Positions 46,649-58,139 of a stretch of DNA of 64,000 nucleotides are shown one piece after another; position 1 is the stretch's first letter; each line of letters opens with the position of its first letter. Source of the DNA: Chlorella sorokiniana (taxonomy: Eukaryota > Chlorophyta > Trebouxiophyceae > Chlorellales > Chlorellaceae). The position numbers were made by a program, and so were the translations under genes. The stretch is from contig CP084613.1 in assembly GCA_025917655.1 (NCBI GenBank), positions 1,924,001 to 1,988,000 of the forward strand, written 5' to 3'. The notes beneath the pieces were generated by a model that was not told where the DNA came from, ran no database searches, and saw nothing but the letters and a program-made list of their open reading frames with translations.

Positions 46649-48017
46649 ATGGCGGCAACAGCGGGGTTAGCGTGCTGCCGCTTGGCATTTGCAAATGCAC
46701 GAGGCCTTCACTGTACGATACAGACCTGGCAGCGCGGAAAGATTGCAGCCCCGTCGCTGCGTCAGTTGCAACCAACAAAACCACAGCGGGGAGGTGTTGT
46801 CGCAGCCGCCAAAACGGCAGAGCGACCATCGAGGCGCAGAGCGCAGTTTGTGTCAGTGGAGCCTGATGCTTCGGATGCCTGGCGGCTAGAACCGGTGGTG
46901 GAGGCTTTGAGGGAGGGCGCTGTGGGCATCATACCGACAGGCGCGTGCTGGTGTGACAAGCAAGTATGAGCAGGGTTTCAACTCCCAGGCATGCCAAGCT
47001 GCCGTCGCTTGCGGGCCTGAAAGCGTACTCTCGGCTGCCGCCCCCTACGTGTGCATGTGCACGCTGTGCCCCGACTCCGACCCCTACCCCCCTCCCTTCC
47101 CTCCCCAGACAGCAACCTGGCGTTTGTGTGTGACCTGGGCAACCGCCGCGCCGTGGAGCAGCTGCTGGCGATCAGGGGCACGCGGCAGCCAGCGCATGTC
47201 GGTGCTGTGCCGCGGGCTGCAGGATGTGGACCTCTACACGCAGGGCTGGCCGCCCAGCAGGACCCCGGACAGCCAGACATGTTCAAGCTGGTCAAGCGCG
47301 TGCTGCCAGGGCCGGTGAGGGCGGGGTGGGGTGGGACGCAGGCCTGGGCGCGAACAACTGTGCCTGCCGCGAGGGCCTTGCGGAGGCATCCTTGTTGCCG
47401 GAACCATCGCTTGCCTGGGTTGCGGTTATCAGTGCTGGCGCAACCACCGTTGCTGCTGGTTCTGCATGCAGTACACGTTCATCCTGCTGGCCAGCAAGGA
47501 GCTGCCCAAGGCACTCACGCACGTGGACAAGGGCAAGGCCCCCGCTCGCAGCAAGAAGCGGCACGAGGTGGGCGTGCGCCTGCCCGATGACCCAGGTGAG
47601 CTGCGATGAGCAGATGAGCGTGTAGCGTAGTCAGCAGGCGGCTGGGAATGCCTGTCCGTGCCTGTTTGATTTTGCCATGATGGCCGCCTCTGCATCCTTT
47701 CCCTGCCTATCCCATTCCGCCACCATGCTCCACTCCACTCAAGGCAGAATCGGCTTTGCTGCCTTGCAGTGGCCCAGGCCATCCTGCAGCAGCTGGACCG
47801 TCCCCTGCTGTGCAGCACAGCTGCCACGGGGCTGGAGGGCGATGGAGTGCTGAGCCCGGATGCCGCTGCCTTGCTCGACCGCTATGGTCCGGCTGGCCTT
47901 GGCTTTGTGGTGGATGCGGGGCCGCGGGTGGCGGAAGGATCCACTGTCATCGACTGCACGGGCCCGCAGCCCGTCGTGCTGCGCCAAGGCAAAGGGGACA
48001 CCGCCTTCCTGCGGTGA
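46649..48017 (+). CDS. YrdC/Sua5-domain protein
   Basis: YrdC-domain proteins bind RNA and, in Sua5, make threonylcarbamoyl-AMP for tRNA t6A. Exon 1 (46649-46940) has a basic organelle-type leader (MAATAGLACCRLAFANARGL) and then VVEALREGAVGIIPT. A GC donor at 46941 joins it to 47109, giving PTDSNLAFVCDLGNRRAVEQ, the family's PTD-x-x-AFVCD core. MSVLCRGLQDVDLYTQGWPP and PDMFKLVKRVLPGP follow, then YTFILLASKELPKALTHVDK (exon from 47472), KKRHEVGVRLPDDP and VAQAILQQLDRPLLCSTAAT (exon from 47770), ending in STVIDCTGPQPVVLRQGKGD. Length and the absence of a Sua5 C-terminal domain suit the shorter YrdC/YciO type. Two frame changes occur in exon 2 near 47190 and 47265. Confidence 0.85.
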
Positions 48018-48287
48018 CGGCAGCGGGAAATGTGGGCAAAGCTGTTGCCACCTGGCCATGGCGGGGCGAGGAACGCCCTGGGTTCGCTTCTGGAGCAGAG
48101 GCAGACCGGAAGCGGCAGCAGCGGGCTGAACTGCACGAGATGAATCTGTGCGCCTAGCTGGCTCCTTTACAAATGCGGCTACACGCAGTTTACCCAATTC
48201 ATTTGGCACTGGCGGTCAACAGCCTGATTCAACAGTTTTGAAGTTCAAGCAGTTCAAACTCGCACGCAACCGCTTTGATAGGTCGCC
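48018..48287. promoter_or_regulatory. intergenic, upstream of the lipid-droplet protein
   Basis: 270 bp between the YrdC stop and the next start, holding a 3' UTR and a promoter. The last 120 bp are AT-richer. No gene seen. Confidence 0.35.
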
Positions 48288-49988
48288 ATGACGAACCCTG
48301 CATCGCAGCAGAACGGCAACGGCAGGCTCACCGCGCTTGCAGAGAAGAGCGCCGTGCTTGCGGAAAAAACTTACACGAGCGCCAAAGGCTTCGTGCCAGA
48401 ACCCGCCCGCTCGAAGCTCACCGAGGCGGAGCAGCGCGTGGCCGAGGCTGCCGCTCCTTACGTGCACAAGGCACAAGATACTGGTGCGCCTGTTCTGGCG
48501 GCAGTAAATGTCAGAACGGTTTGAGGGGGTCTGGCAGCATTCTGGCGCCGGCGCGCCGCTTGCAGTGTCAGCAGCGTGCTGTGGAGTTCACCCCTCCCCT
48601 GTACACCCTGTTCACTCTTCGTGGGTGGTGTCCATCAAGCTCGACGGATCACACAAGGCCTGCGCCACTGTGACCCTCCCCTGTTTACCTGTTCGCTCTT
48701 CGTGGGTGGCGTCTATCAAGCTCGCCGGATCACACAAGGCCTGTGCCACTGTGACCACTGGTTGCAGGCGCTACAATCCTGCGCGCTGCAGACGAGCGCC
48801 TGGACGACGCAATCAACACAGCGCAGAAGGTGTATGCTGACAACAGCGCCTATCTGCAGGTGTGCAACCGCGTCTGGCAGGCAGGGCACCCATCGTTGCA
48901 GGCCCAGCCGACCAGCTGGCAAGGCACCCTGTCTCATCAGGCATGCGCCGCATTTTGGTGCAGGCCCAGTTGTCACGCCAGGCTGAGTTCCATCGCGCCA
49001 ACCTGGATTCGTACCGCGCGGCGCGCGAGGCGTACCTGAAGAAGGTGGAGGGCGCCGTGGAGTTTGTGAAGGACAAGGGGCTGACCGGCGCGGCGCGTGC
49101 CGCTGCCGACGAGGTGTTGGCGCGCGTGGGCGAGGCCAAGAGTGGCATGCTGGCAGCGCCCGGCTTCGTGCTGAACAAGGTGTGGGGGGTGGGCAGGGGG
49201 CAACCTGCGCCAGATTCACCATGCTGGTGAGCAGTCCATATGCAGCGGCTGCCTTCAAGATGGCATGCAGCCTAGTCCCGAGCCCTGCTCCTGCATCTTC
49301 CCGGCGCAGGTGCACGAAGCAGTGGATCGGCTGCTGGCCTTCAGTCCCGTGCACTCTGCACTGGAGGCGGCCAAGCCCACTTTCAATGCGGTAAGCTGGG
49401 ATACCGAGGCTGACCGTCGGCAGGGCATGCATGACTTCCGCTTGTTGGTTGCCTCGAGCGCGGCTCGCTCGCATGACCCTGTGATGGTTCCGCGTGCACT
49501 TCGCTCACCCGAGCCCACACCACATCTGCACAGGCCCGAAGCCAGTACCTGCGGGTGCATGACTCGGTGGTGGCGTCCCAGCAGTACAAGCAGGTTGGTG
49601 GCGGCTATTTGATTGCCAGTTGCCAGTGGTGCGCAGTAAAGCTGTGTGCCACCAGCAGGCCCGCTTGTTCTGCATCCCAAGCAGGTGTACTCACTGGCGT
49701 ACGATTTCGCGGCTCGTGCCCAGCAGACCTGGCTCTACAGCAAGGCCAAGGAGAACCTGCTCCCCTACGCCAAGCCGGTTGTGGACCCCGGTGAGCGGCC
49801 AGTGGGCGGTTCAAAGGAGACAAGGATGCTGTGCTGGCATGCAGTCGCAAGGAGTATCTTCATTGAAAGAAACGCCCAGCAGCAATCTTCTTGTCCTTTG
49901 TTCCACCCCTGGCGCTGCAGTCATGGCCAGCCCCTACTTCAACGGCCTGGTGCAGCACCTTCAGCCCATCGAGGCGGGGCGGGCTTGA
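48288..49988 (+). CDS. MLDP: MLDP/REF-like lipid-droplet protein
   Basis: The product resembles the green-algal major lipid droplet protein and plant rubber-elongation-factor/LDAP proteins, which coat oil bodies. Exon 1 (48288-48503) reads MTNPASQQNGNGRLTALAEK and AAPYVHKAQDTGAPVLAA. Later exons give DERLDDAINTAQKVYADNSA, FHRANLDSYRAAREAYLKKV, EGAVEFVKDKGLTGAARAAA, VHEAVDRLLAFSPVHSALEA, YSLAYDFAARAQQTWLYSKA, ENLLPYAKPVVDP and VMASPYFNGLVQHLQPIEAG. Boundaries include 48964-49179, 49310-49390, 49534-49593, 49685-49790 and 49921-49988. The long amphipathic helices without a transmembrane segment fit a droplet-surface protein. The join into the second exon (about 48780) is off by one base. Oil-droplet location is inferred from family. 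Confidence 0.7.
48589..48752. repeat. two-copy ~80-bp tandem repeat in an intron
   Basis: Two units (about 48589-48671 and 48672-48752), each containing CTTCGTGGGTGG, ATCAAGCTCG, GGATCACACAAGGCCTG and GCCACTGTGACC, differ at several positions. They lie in the first intron of the lipid-droplet gene. Confidence 0.85.
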
Positions 49989-50341
49989 ACCTAACCCCCG
50001 GCCTTTCATGCGACTTGCAAGGCCTCCATTGGAAGTTGGTAGTAGGCTTGCTAGCGTGTCATTCTGACTTGTTTCTGCAAATCTCATCGACATGCCTGAT
50101 CGTAGAAGAGAACCCCATTACCATCCCATTAGCGGCCCCGTACATGTTGGTTTGAGTACATTTTCTGCGGAAAGAAGAAGGAGAGCTCAGGGCGGCGTCA
50201 GCCTGAAGCGCCGACAACACTCGGCTCCAGCTCCAGCTCAGCAATCCATATGCCGTCTCCCTTCCCGGGCAGCCCTGCAAGCGTGCTTTTTGCGCTCGAC
50301 TGAGGTCTGGAGGCTGCCGGGCGGGCGCTAGGTGAAAAGAC
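49989..50341. other. intergenic, MLDP to quasi-RRM gene
   Basis: 353 bp including the lipid-droplet gene 3' UTR and the promoter of the RNA-binding gene. The middle (50040-50170) is AT-richer. No coding signal. Confidence 0.4.
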
Positions 50342-52665
50342 ATGAGTGCAATCCTTCGCCTCAGAGGCCTGCCTTACTCGGCGACGGAGGAGGACATCCG
50401 GAAGTTCTTCTCGGAGACACCACCAGTCTCTGTATATGTTTCCACGAAAAACGGTGCGGAAAAGACGCGCGCGTCTGAACATCCATTCACGGCGTTAGCC
50501 TGCTGCACTCCAACTGGGCCCGACCCCGCCAGATTGACACCTAATGTGCAGCGCCGACGGTGGCTGTGCTTGTTGCAACGCCTGTGCCTGGACACTACCC
50601 CGCCGTCACATACACCTGCGACGCTCGTGCTTGTGCTTCTTGCACACGCCCCACATGCAGGCAAGAACACCGGTGAAGCTTATGTTGAGCTCAGCAGTGC
50701 AGCTGATGCCAAAAAGGCACTCCATGACAAGCAGCACCAGAATATGGGCACAAGATACATCGAGTGAGTGCCGCTGGCATGCCGCCGTCGACCAGCTCCC
50801 ACCTGGCTGCGCCGCCTAAAATTTGAATTTCGGGGCCCTGTTTCCTCCGGCGCGCGGCGATTCCTCCCGATCAGCTTAAACATAAAGCTGTGAGCTTTCA
50901 CGTCGGCTGGTCGCGCAGGATTTTCATGGCGGGCGAGGCCGACCTGCTGGCGCAGACCAGCGGCGACAGCGGCGAGGGCGCCCGCCCCCTCGCTGCAAGG
51001 CCACGTTGTGCGCCTGCGAGGGCTGCCCTTCAACTCCACCGCCCAGGACGTGCTGCAGTTCTTCGAGGGGGTTGAAACTGTCGGCGGGGAGGCTGGCGTG
51101 GTGTTCACGTGCACCCCAGATGGGCGACCCACCGGCGAAGCGTACGTCGCGCTGGCAGGGCCCGAGGCGGTGGCGGCTGCGCTGGCGCGGCACAAGGAGC
51201 GCATCGGCGCGCGCTACATTGAGATCTTTGAGTCCAGCAAGGGGGACATGTTTCAGGCTGTGCAGCAGCACGGGTACTTCACAACCGTGGGGGCGCCGCC
51301 GGCACCACTGGCACCAGCAGCTGGGCGGGGCGCCGGCGCAGGGGCAGGGCCAGTACCCGCCAGACGCGGGCGGAGGCGGGGGGCGCGCGCGGCAGCCAGG
51401 TGGAGGATGTGACCAGCGCCTTTGCAGGTGGGGGTGCAGCGCCCGGGGCCACACTGCTGCTCGCCGCCTCAGCTTGCGGCCACCCGCGCACCGCCTCGCC
51501 CTAAATGCCTTCATGCGCCACGCAGGGTTTGGGCTGAGCCAACGCGATGTGCAGGTGCCAGGGCCGCCGCGCTGGGGAGCCTACGGCGCGCCGGCCGACC
51601 AGCAGTACCAGCAGTACATCCCGCGCCAGATGCAGCAGGCTGGTGCTGTGCCACCTGGCGCTCTGCGCTGGCGGCCCATGCCTGGCGGCAGCAGCATGCA
51701 GCGGCCAAGCGGCATGCTGCATTTCAACCCCGCGCCTGGACCGCCACCTGGCAAGGTCAGCCTTGCTGCTAGGCCGCAGTTAGCAAGCTTGGTTCCAGGT
51801 TGGTGGGTACCCTCTCACGCCTCCACGCCAACCCGTCTGCCACCCCCTGCTGCCTGCAGGGAGGCAGGTCCAGCGCTGCCAACGGCACGCGGCAGTCAGG
51901 CCCTTCAGGCGGCGCCTACGCCGTGCACGATTCGTGGGGCGGCCACGGCGGCGGCCAGGCCCTCATGTTCAACCCCTTCATGATGCAGCACCCCCTCATG
52001 GTGCAGCACGGGCAGCATGCCTCGCCGTGGGGCACTGCCGGCATGATGCAGCAGCAGGTGCGCGCGCCAGCCGCCCAGCCGCGTGTGGCGCCTGCTCAGC
52101 CTGTGGGCGCCGCCGGCGCTGGCATGGGGCTTGTGGCTGCAGGCCGGAGGGAACCCCGCATCAACTGGCTGGCGCTGCGCTGCCTGCAGGGTGGTGCGTG
52201 GTATGGAGGCATGCAGGTGGGGCGCGTCGCGCACGGCGGCGCCCACATGGGTGTGGCCTCCGCCTACCACTACCCACCCGGCTTCTACCCCATTCGGGCG
52301 CGCAAGGTGGGTTTGCGCGGGGCAGCCTGGTCCCTGAGCCCATAGAGCCTCCTGCAAGCCATGCTCACCCCGTGTGCGCTCCCTTTGCAGGCCAGGGCAG
52401 CAGCCACCATCTGGCCCAGCACCGTGCCGCCGGGCAGCCGCTGTATGGCGGCTCGAACGCGGCAGCCAGCAGCAGCCAGGCGTCGGGGGCAGGAGCAGAC
52501 GCACAGCGCAGCCAGGCGGCCCCTCGGCAGACGCCTGCACAGCCAGATGGCGGCGCGGGCGTCACGGCAGCCGTCCCGGACGAGCAGCCAGCAGCGTCGC
52601 CAGCAGCGGAGCAGCCTGCATCGACGCCGCAGGACCCGACTCCCGTGCAGGCCGCCGCTGAGTGA
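50342..52665 (+). CDS. quasi-RRM RNA-binding protein, hnRNP F/H-ESRP type
   Basis: Two quasi-RRM domains of the hnRNP F/H, GRSF1 and ESRP type, which bind G-rich RNA and often control splicing. Domain 1: AILRLRGLPYSATEEDIRKF (exon 50342-50453), then KNTGEAYVELSSAADAKKAL and MGTRYIEIF (exon 50661-50763). Domain 2: VVRLRGLPFNSTAQDVLQFF, TGEAYVALAGPEAVAAALAR and RIGARYIEIFESSKGDM (about 51000-51250). The RLRGLP and GEAYV/RYIEIF blocks are diagnostic. The C-terminal half is a low-complexity Gly/Gln/Met/Pro region over several exons (QQYQQYIPRQMQQAG, MFNPFMMQHPLMVQHGQHAS, YHYPPGFYP) and a Gln/Ala/Ser tail ending at 52665. One base is missing near 50990 and another near 51400. Confidence 0.88.
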
Positions 52666-53555
52666 GCTGCGTGCGAGGCACGTTCGCCCCTGTGGTGGCC
52701 GTGGCACGTGCTGGTCATGGAGTGGCCGGGAGAGCTGTGGGACCTCAACTCTCATGCACGAGTCACTTGCGTGGCCGTCCATTTCTGACCACCAACACAG
52801 ACTGCCTCCACACTCTCGCAACACCACATTCCTCTGACGGCAACGCCGCCCGCTGCATCAGGCCCGGCGAGCGCCCTTTGCCATCAGTGCCCCGACTTGC
52901 CCCCTGTCCTGTCCCCCCTCGCCCCCCCCGTCTCTTGAACACGTGCACAAGCACACCGCCTGACCTAAAAATCCGTGAACTACGCGGCACCACGCGATTA
53001 ACTCCACCTCAGAAGCATGCCGTTGCTCGCCTTGCGACTCCCGCCCACCCGCTGTGACCGCATTGAATGCTGTGCTGTGTACAATACCCCTCCCCTCCCT
53101 CCCTGCTGGCACGCACCTTCCACCAGCTTTCAGCCTCCTCCTGACCCGGAGGGAGGCTGGCTGCGGATGAAGCCCGAGACTCGGGCGGTTCTTGCAGCGC
53201 CCTTGCCCCGCTTTCTGACAAGCCAACCACCTGCATGCCACGCGCACCCATCCTGTTTTCCCAGTCCATGATGCAAGCTGCAGGCAATCCAGTGCACCAC
53301 TTTTGCAAGTTCGGCCCCCCTGCGCTGCCTCCCCCACCCCGCCAGCCGCGAGCGCGCGCGCGCGCCCCCCCCCCCCCCACACACACACACTATCCACCAA
53401 CCCCACTGACTGACCTGCACCCCTTCTGCGCCCCATTGTTTCCATTCTGACTTCCCCAGACCATGCACGCTCAGTTTTGCACAATCCATTTTATGCATGT
53501 AAAGCATTCTGCGCCTCAATGGAGCAGGCTGTGCGTGCAGCGAGCGCTCTCGGCA
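52666..53555. other. convergent intergenic region
   Basis: About 890 bp between the stops of the quasi-RRM gene and the ABCG gene. It contains the compound simple repeat at 53348-53390. Proline- and arginine-rich open frames are low complexity and I do not support a gene here. Confidence 0.5.
53348..53390. repeat. (CG)n - poly-C - (AC)n compound repeat
   Basis: About eight CG units, then a run of about 14 C, then about seven AC units. Alternating CG and AC tracts can adopt Z-DNA; no function is shown. Confidence 0.85.
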
Positions 53556-56500
53556 TTACTGGCTGTCTGGGACCAGCAACGGCTGGTACTTTGGCTGATT
53601 GCGCTTGAGTATGCAATACGTTGCCCACCAATAGCACAGCAAAATCCTGCAGCAAGAGGTCGGCAGGATGATGTCGACCAGCGTGGTCTGCAGCGCAGCA
53701 AGCGGTGGCAACGCATTCTCCCGCGGGCGTTGTGCCGGCGCCAGCACAGGGCAACCCGCTGGGGCCCGCCGCACCTGCCCTGGTTCTTCATGCACTTCGC
53801 CACGCTGCTCTCTGCAAAGGACAGGCGCTGGAGCACCTCGTCCCCCGTGGCGGCACCGTGGCCCTGCTCATCCAGGTCAAAACGGGTGCCTGTGGGGGAG
53901 GGTGCGGCAGCAGTGAGAGCTTGCTCGGCACCAGGACGCGGGGTGGCTGGAGCGGCCGTAGAGGGCAGGAGCCTGGCTGTAGGGCCTCCATATATGACCC
54001 GCAGGCTTGCAGCACGCGCACCCCTGAACTCGTTGACGCAGGCCCCTTCAAAAGCCTGCTTGATGAGGGAGGTGGCGGGCAGCCACTTGAGGGGACGTGG
54101 AACGTTGTTCTCGTTAATAAACAAGCCACCGAACACGATGGACACCTGGGGTGGAGGGTGGGGGTGGGGGTGGGGTGGTCATGGCAGAGGGGCGTGTGGT
54201 CATCGATTGCATGCTGGAACAATCCAGTGGGTGTGCCGCATGCCCAGGCCGCCGCACCAGGACGACGGCGGGCCCGATGGCCAGCGCTGCCTCTGTGCTG
54301 GGGGGCGGCTGCGCCGACGGCAAGGCCGAGTGCCTGCAGATGGTTAGAAGCGGAGAAGTGGCCTGGCAGAAGTGGCGGGCGACAAGCTGGATGTGGGCAG
54401 TAGCGGGGGAGCGGGTTGGGTGATGCAGGCGGCCCAGCTTCAAACCGGCGCTCAGCGACGTGGCGGGGCCCCAAGCAAGGCAACCAGAGCCCCGCCCGCC
54501 CCGGATGCATGCAGCATGCGGGTATGGGCAGTGACACAGGGGGTGGGTACTGCATATCCCCCCCTCCACCTGCGCCGACTGGGCCTCCAGGGTGAGCCCC
54601 CCTCACACACACACACATGCACACCTGCGCCGACATCGCCTCCAGGGTGAGCAGGGCCAGGAAGGCGGGGAAGCGGGAGGGCACCAGCCCGGTGGCGGGG
54701 TACACCAGGCAGGCAAACAGGGCGGGGAAGAGCGCCCCCAGCGGCAGCTCCGCCGCCAGCTTGCTCAGCAGGTAGGGCAGCACAGCGTAGCCGGTGCGCG
54801 CGCGCTCCCGACCCACCAGTGCCTTCTCGCTGCATGGTTTGATTGTGTCGAGTGGGATGGATGGAGTGAGCTGGAGGTTTGATCGTGTGGAGTGGGATGG
54901 ATGGAGTGAGCTGGGGGTTGGGGTGGGAGGGTGGGGATTACGTGCGGGCCCTGGCGCCGGCGGCAGCTGGCCAGCGCTGCTGCGCCGTGTCGCTGTGCAG
55001 ACAATCAGGCGGCGGCTCACCGTGGGAACACTGACAGTGTCTTGATGAGCGAGCTCATGGCTGTGCCCACTGCAGACACCTGCACCGCCAAGGGGGCGCC
55101 GCCAGGGGCACGCACCTCCATCTGCCATTCCTGGGGCCGGCGGCGGGGCCGCCATCGCATCCAGGCCAGGAGCTCATGCAGGGCCGCCATCCCTGGCAAC
55201 CGCACTCACCCCACTCCGCACCTGCAGCAGGCCCATGCGGTCCTGAATGCTGCTCTGGGTGCGCTTCATGCGCCAGTAGATGGACGCAAACACGATGGCG
55301 GAGGACAGCTGCGACGATGCGCGCCCCACGTTGGTCGGGCGGTCGCGCAGCACCTGGCGCAGGCTGCGGCCAAACAGCAGAGCCACCTGCCTGCGCAGAC
55401 CGCAGGCGGGTCGTGCGGGTGGGGCCAGCGTGGCGGCGGTGGCAAGGGCGGGTGCTGTGGACGCCGGGCGCCGGCCTGCGCGCTGGCGCTGGTTGCCCGG
55501 CGCCATGCAGCGGCCAGGCTGGCCACCCGCTCCCGGCTCTCAGCCTCGGCCTCCGGGCTGGAGTGATCGATCGCCACGAGGTCAGCCAGCCACTCTACTC
55601 AGGGTGGTGGTGGTGTGGCGTGTTTTTGTATGGAGGAAAGGTGCATGGACTCAAGTTCGTGTGTGGGCGGGAAGGGGCGGCGGACACCAGGCAGCAAGTG
55701 CGGAGCGCAGGGCAATGCAGCTGGCAGGATGGGCGCTGGGGCTGGCTGCTCACCCGCAGGGTTGAAGTGCTCTGCAGCAGCGGCAGCAGACAGCGGGGTG
55801 AAGCAGGCACCACCACCGGGCTGGCAGGGGCAGGGGGTGCGGGAGCAGGGGGTGGCGGCGCGGCGCAGCGCGGCGCTCACCCGGGCAGCGGTGGCCCAGC
55901 GAGGCAAAGTGGGGCAGCACGGAGGCGACCGGGCCCGAGTACACCACCTCGCCCTCTGCAACGCAGGCAAGGGAGCCGGGGGCTGGGAAGGGCAGGATGG
56001 GGGGTGTGCGCGGGGGCTGGGCGGGGTTGAATCGGGCGCTGGCTGGAGCGTGGGCCAGCCCGCAGCGACGCCCACCCCTGCCTCCCCCTGCCTGCCCACC
56101 CGCCAGCAGCACGAGGTCGTCCAGCATGGCGAAGATGGAGGAGCGGGGCTGGTGGATGGATGCCAGCACGGTGTGGCCGTCGCTGCACAGCTCCTTCAGA
56201 GTGCACATCACCTGGCACGGGGCGCGGGCGGGCCCCGCAGTGTGGGGGCCCATGCGAGGCACAAGGGGCTGCAGGCTGCTGCAAAAGCAGGGGTGGCGCT
56301 GATGCGCAGCCATCCCACCTTCTCTGCGCTGGCAGCGTCCAGCCCCGAGGTGGGCTCATCAGCAAACTGGGCGAGGCAGCGCCCGGGGAGGGGGGTGTCA
56401 GAGCCCCCGCACAGCCGCTGCACAGCCGCTGCACGCACCCCACGCCTCCAATGCACACCCGACCGCAGTCGCAGCACAGCTGCCAGCGCTCACCACCATC

Positions 56501-57745
56501 ATGGGTCGCGAGATGAGCTCCGCCGCAATCGCCAGTCGCTTCTTCTCGCCGCCGCTCAGCCCCCTCGTCTTGACGTCGCCCACCGGCGTGTCGGCTGCCT
56601 GCGCGACGACAGGGGGCGCAAGCAGGGCCCAGGCCAGTGGTCTGCTGCAGCAGTGCGATGCGGCCAGTGTTGCGGCACAGGCCAGCCCTGCAGGCCAGGC
56701 ATGGCGGCGCCGTGCCTTGCCCAGCCCCAGGCGGGCAATGATTGCGTCCACGTGCGCCTGGCGCTCCCCAGCGCTGACGTCTCGGCTCATGCGCAGCTCA
56801 GCCGCCATGGACAGCGTCTCCCGCACCGTGAGCTGAAGGGGGAGGGGGTTCCAGCCAAGCAGCAAGCGCAGGTGAGAGGGCGCAGCCTGCAGCGGCGGGC
56901 ACCCCGCGTCAGCGCACCCAGCGCCTGCATGCCTGGGGGTAGAAGAGGTCGTCCTGCTGCACAAAGCCCGCCCGCATCCCCGCCTGCTGCAGCGGGACGC
57001 CGTTGGCACACACGTGGCCCTGCAGCCATGTTGGCCGCAAGTGCGGGGCGGCTTGCTCAGCTGTGCAGGGGTTGAACCGTGCTGCAGCCCAGCGTGACCA
57101 GCCCAAGCGCAGCGGGGGCCTGCACTGCCCACCTGCAGCCTGATGCTGCTGTTGTACGGCATCTGCCCCGCCAGCGCCGACAGCAGCGTGGTCTTGCCCG
57201 ACCCGGAGGGGCCCATGATGGCGGTCAGCCTGCCGGGCGCCGCGCTGCCCGACACCCCATGCAGCAGAGTGCGCTCCTCGCTGCAGGGAGCCCCACGGCA
57301 GCCAGCGCTGTAAGGCCACCGCCAAAAGCTGCAGCCCAACCACACACGGCCGCTGCGCATGACTTGCGTGGGTGCAGCAGCCTTGTAGCGCACGCGCCCA
57401 CCCAGGCAGCCCCCGGCCCACCCCGTCTTTGCGCTTGTCAGGGTGCAGGTGAGCGACCGCCACTCCAGCAGCACCTCGTTGCTGGCGGCACCCCGCGGGC
57501 TGCCAGCGCTGCTGCCCGCACGCCTCAGCTTGCGACGCTGCCTCAGCCCTTGCAAACCCTGCACAACCCCGAGTTGGTCGAAGCCGTTCAGCACAGCAGC
57601 AGCACCTCGCACCATTGACTGTGCTTGTGCGGCGCGCCGGCGGGGCAGGCGCGAAGCATACCTTGTACGCTGCCGTCGCCAGCGCCACTGGCACCTGGTG
57701 CTGTGGTGGCAATAAAATCATGGCTGTTCCGAAGAGGAAGTCCAT
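53556..57745 (-). CDS. ABCG7: ABCG half transporter, ABCG7-like
   Basis: A white/brown-type half transporter with ATPase domain first. The start is MDFLFGTAMILLPPQHQVPV. Walker A is AIMGPSGSGKTTLLSALAGQ (about 57190), then AGFVQQDDLFYPQ, LTVRETLSMAAELRMSRDVS, the signature LSGGEKKRLAIAAELIS (about 56540), Walker B with FADEPTSGLDAASAEKV, and the H-loop TVLASIHQPRSSIFAMLDDL. After EFLADLVAIDHSSPEA the membrane domain has RPTNVGRASSQLSSAIVFAS, QSSIQDRMGLLQV, LVGRERARTGYAVLPYLLSK, VSIVFGGLFINENNVPRPLK and ASLIKQAFEGACVNEF. It ends NQPKYQPLLVPDSQ at 53556. SIQDRMGLLQV and the VGRERA-YLLSK block match Arabidopsis ABCG7 in particular. Many exons; substrate unknown; it must dimerise. Frame changes near 55450, 54800 and 53770. 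Confidence 0.9.
54836..54915. repeat. two-copy 40-bp tandem repeat in an ABCG intron
   Basis: GGTTTGAT, GTGTGGAGTGGGATGGATGG and AGTGAGCTGG recur with a 40-bp period (54836-54875 and 54876-54915), with a few differences. It lies in the intron just upstream, on the gene strand, of the exon for LVGRERA. Confidence 0.85.
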
Positions 57746-58139
57746 GTTGTCTTACGCCAGCGGCCTGCAGGTTGGGGATGAGGCGGTGGATGGCGGGGCG
57801 GCCTGTGGGATGGTGCTGTGGGCGCTGGTGAGGGCGCTGGGCAGGAGGTGCTAGGATGTGCTTCATCTGCCGCCTGCCATCCCCTTTCTCCATCGTCCCT
57901 TGTTAGTACTGCAAGGAGCAGCCAGTAGCAACGGGCTACATTACCCGCTCGACAAATCGATTTGCCCTAATTTCTGTTGCGCCCGACTGCAAAGAAGGAA
58001 AAGGTGTAACCCCTGAGTAGGTGCGGCAGTTGCCTTTCATCTGCCTGCCGGCGCACTACTGCGGCATGTACAGCGGCATGGCAACGGAGAGTGCCCGAGA
58101 GGTGGGCACCACGGGTTGCGGGCTGGACTATATTGTCAG
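57746..58139. promoter_or_regulatory. intergenic, upstream of ABCG7-like
   Basis: About 390 bp between the ABCG start and the NUP58 stop, both on the minus strand. It includes an AT-richer part around 57900-58000 and should contain the ABCG promoter and NUP58 3' UTR. No gene seen. Confidence 0.4.

Noticed and set aside
54836-54915. Possible transposon end in the ABCG intron
   Set aside because: It is a simple two-copy 40-bp tandem repeat with no terminal inverted repeats or coding capacity.
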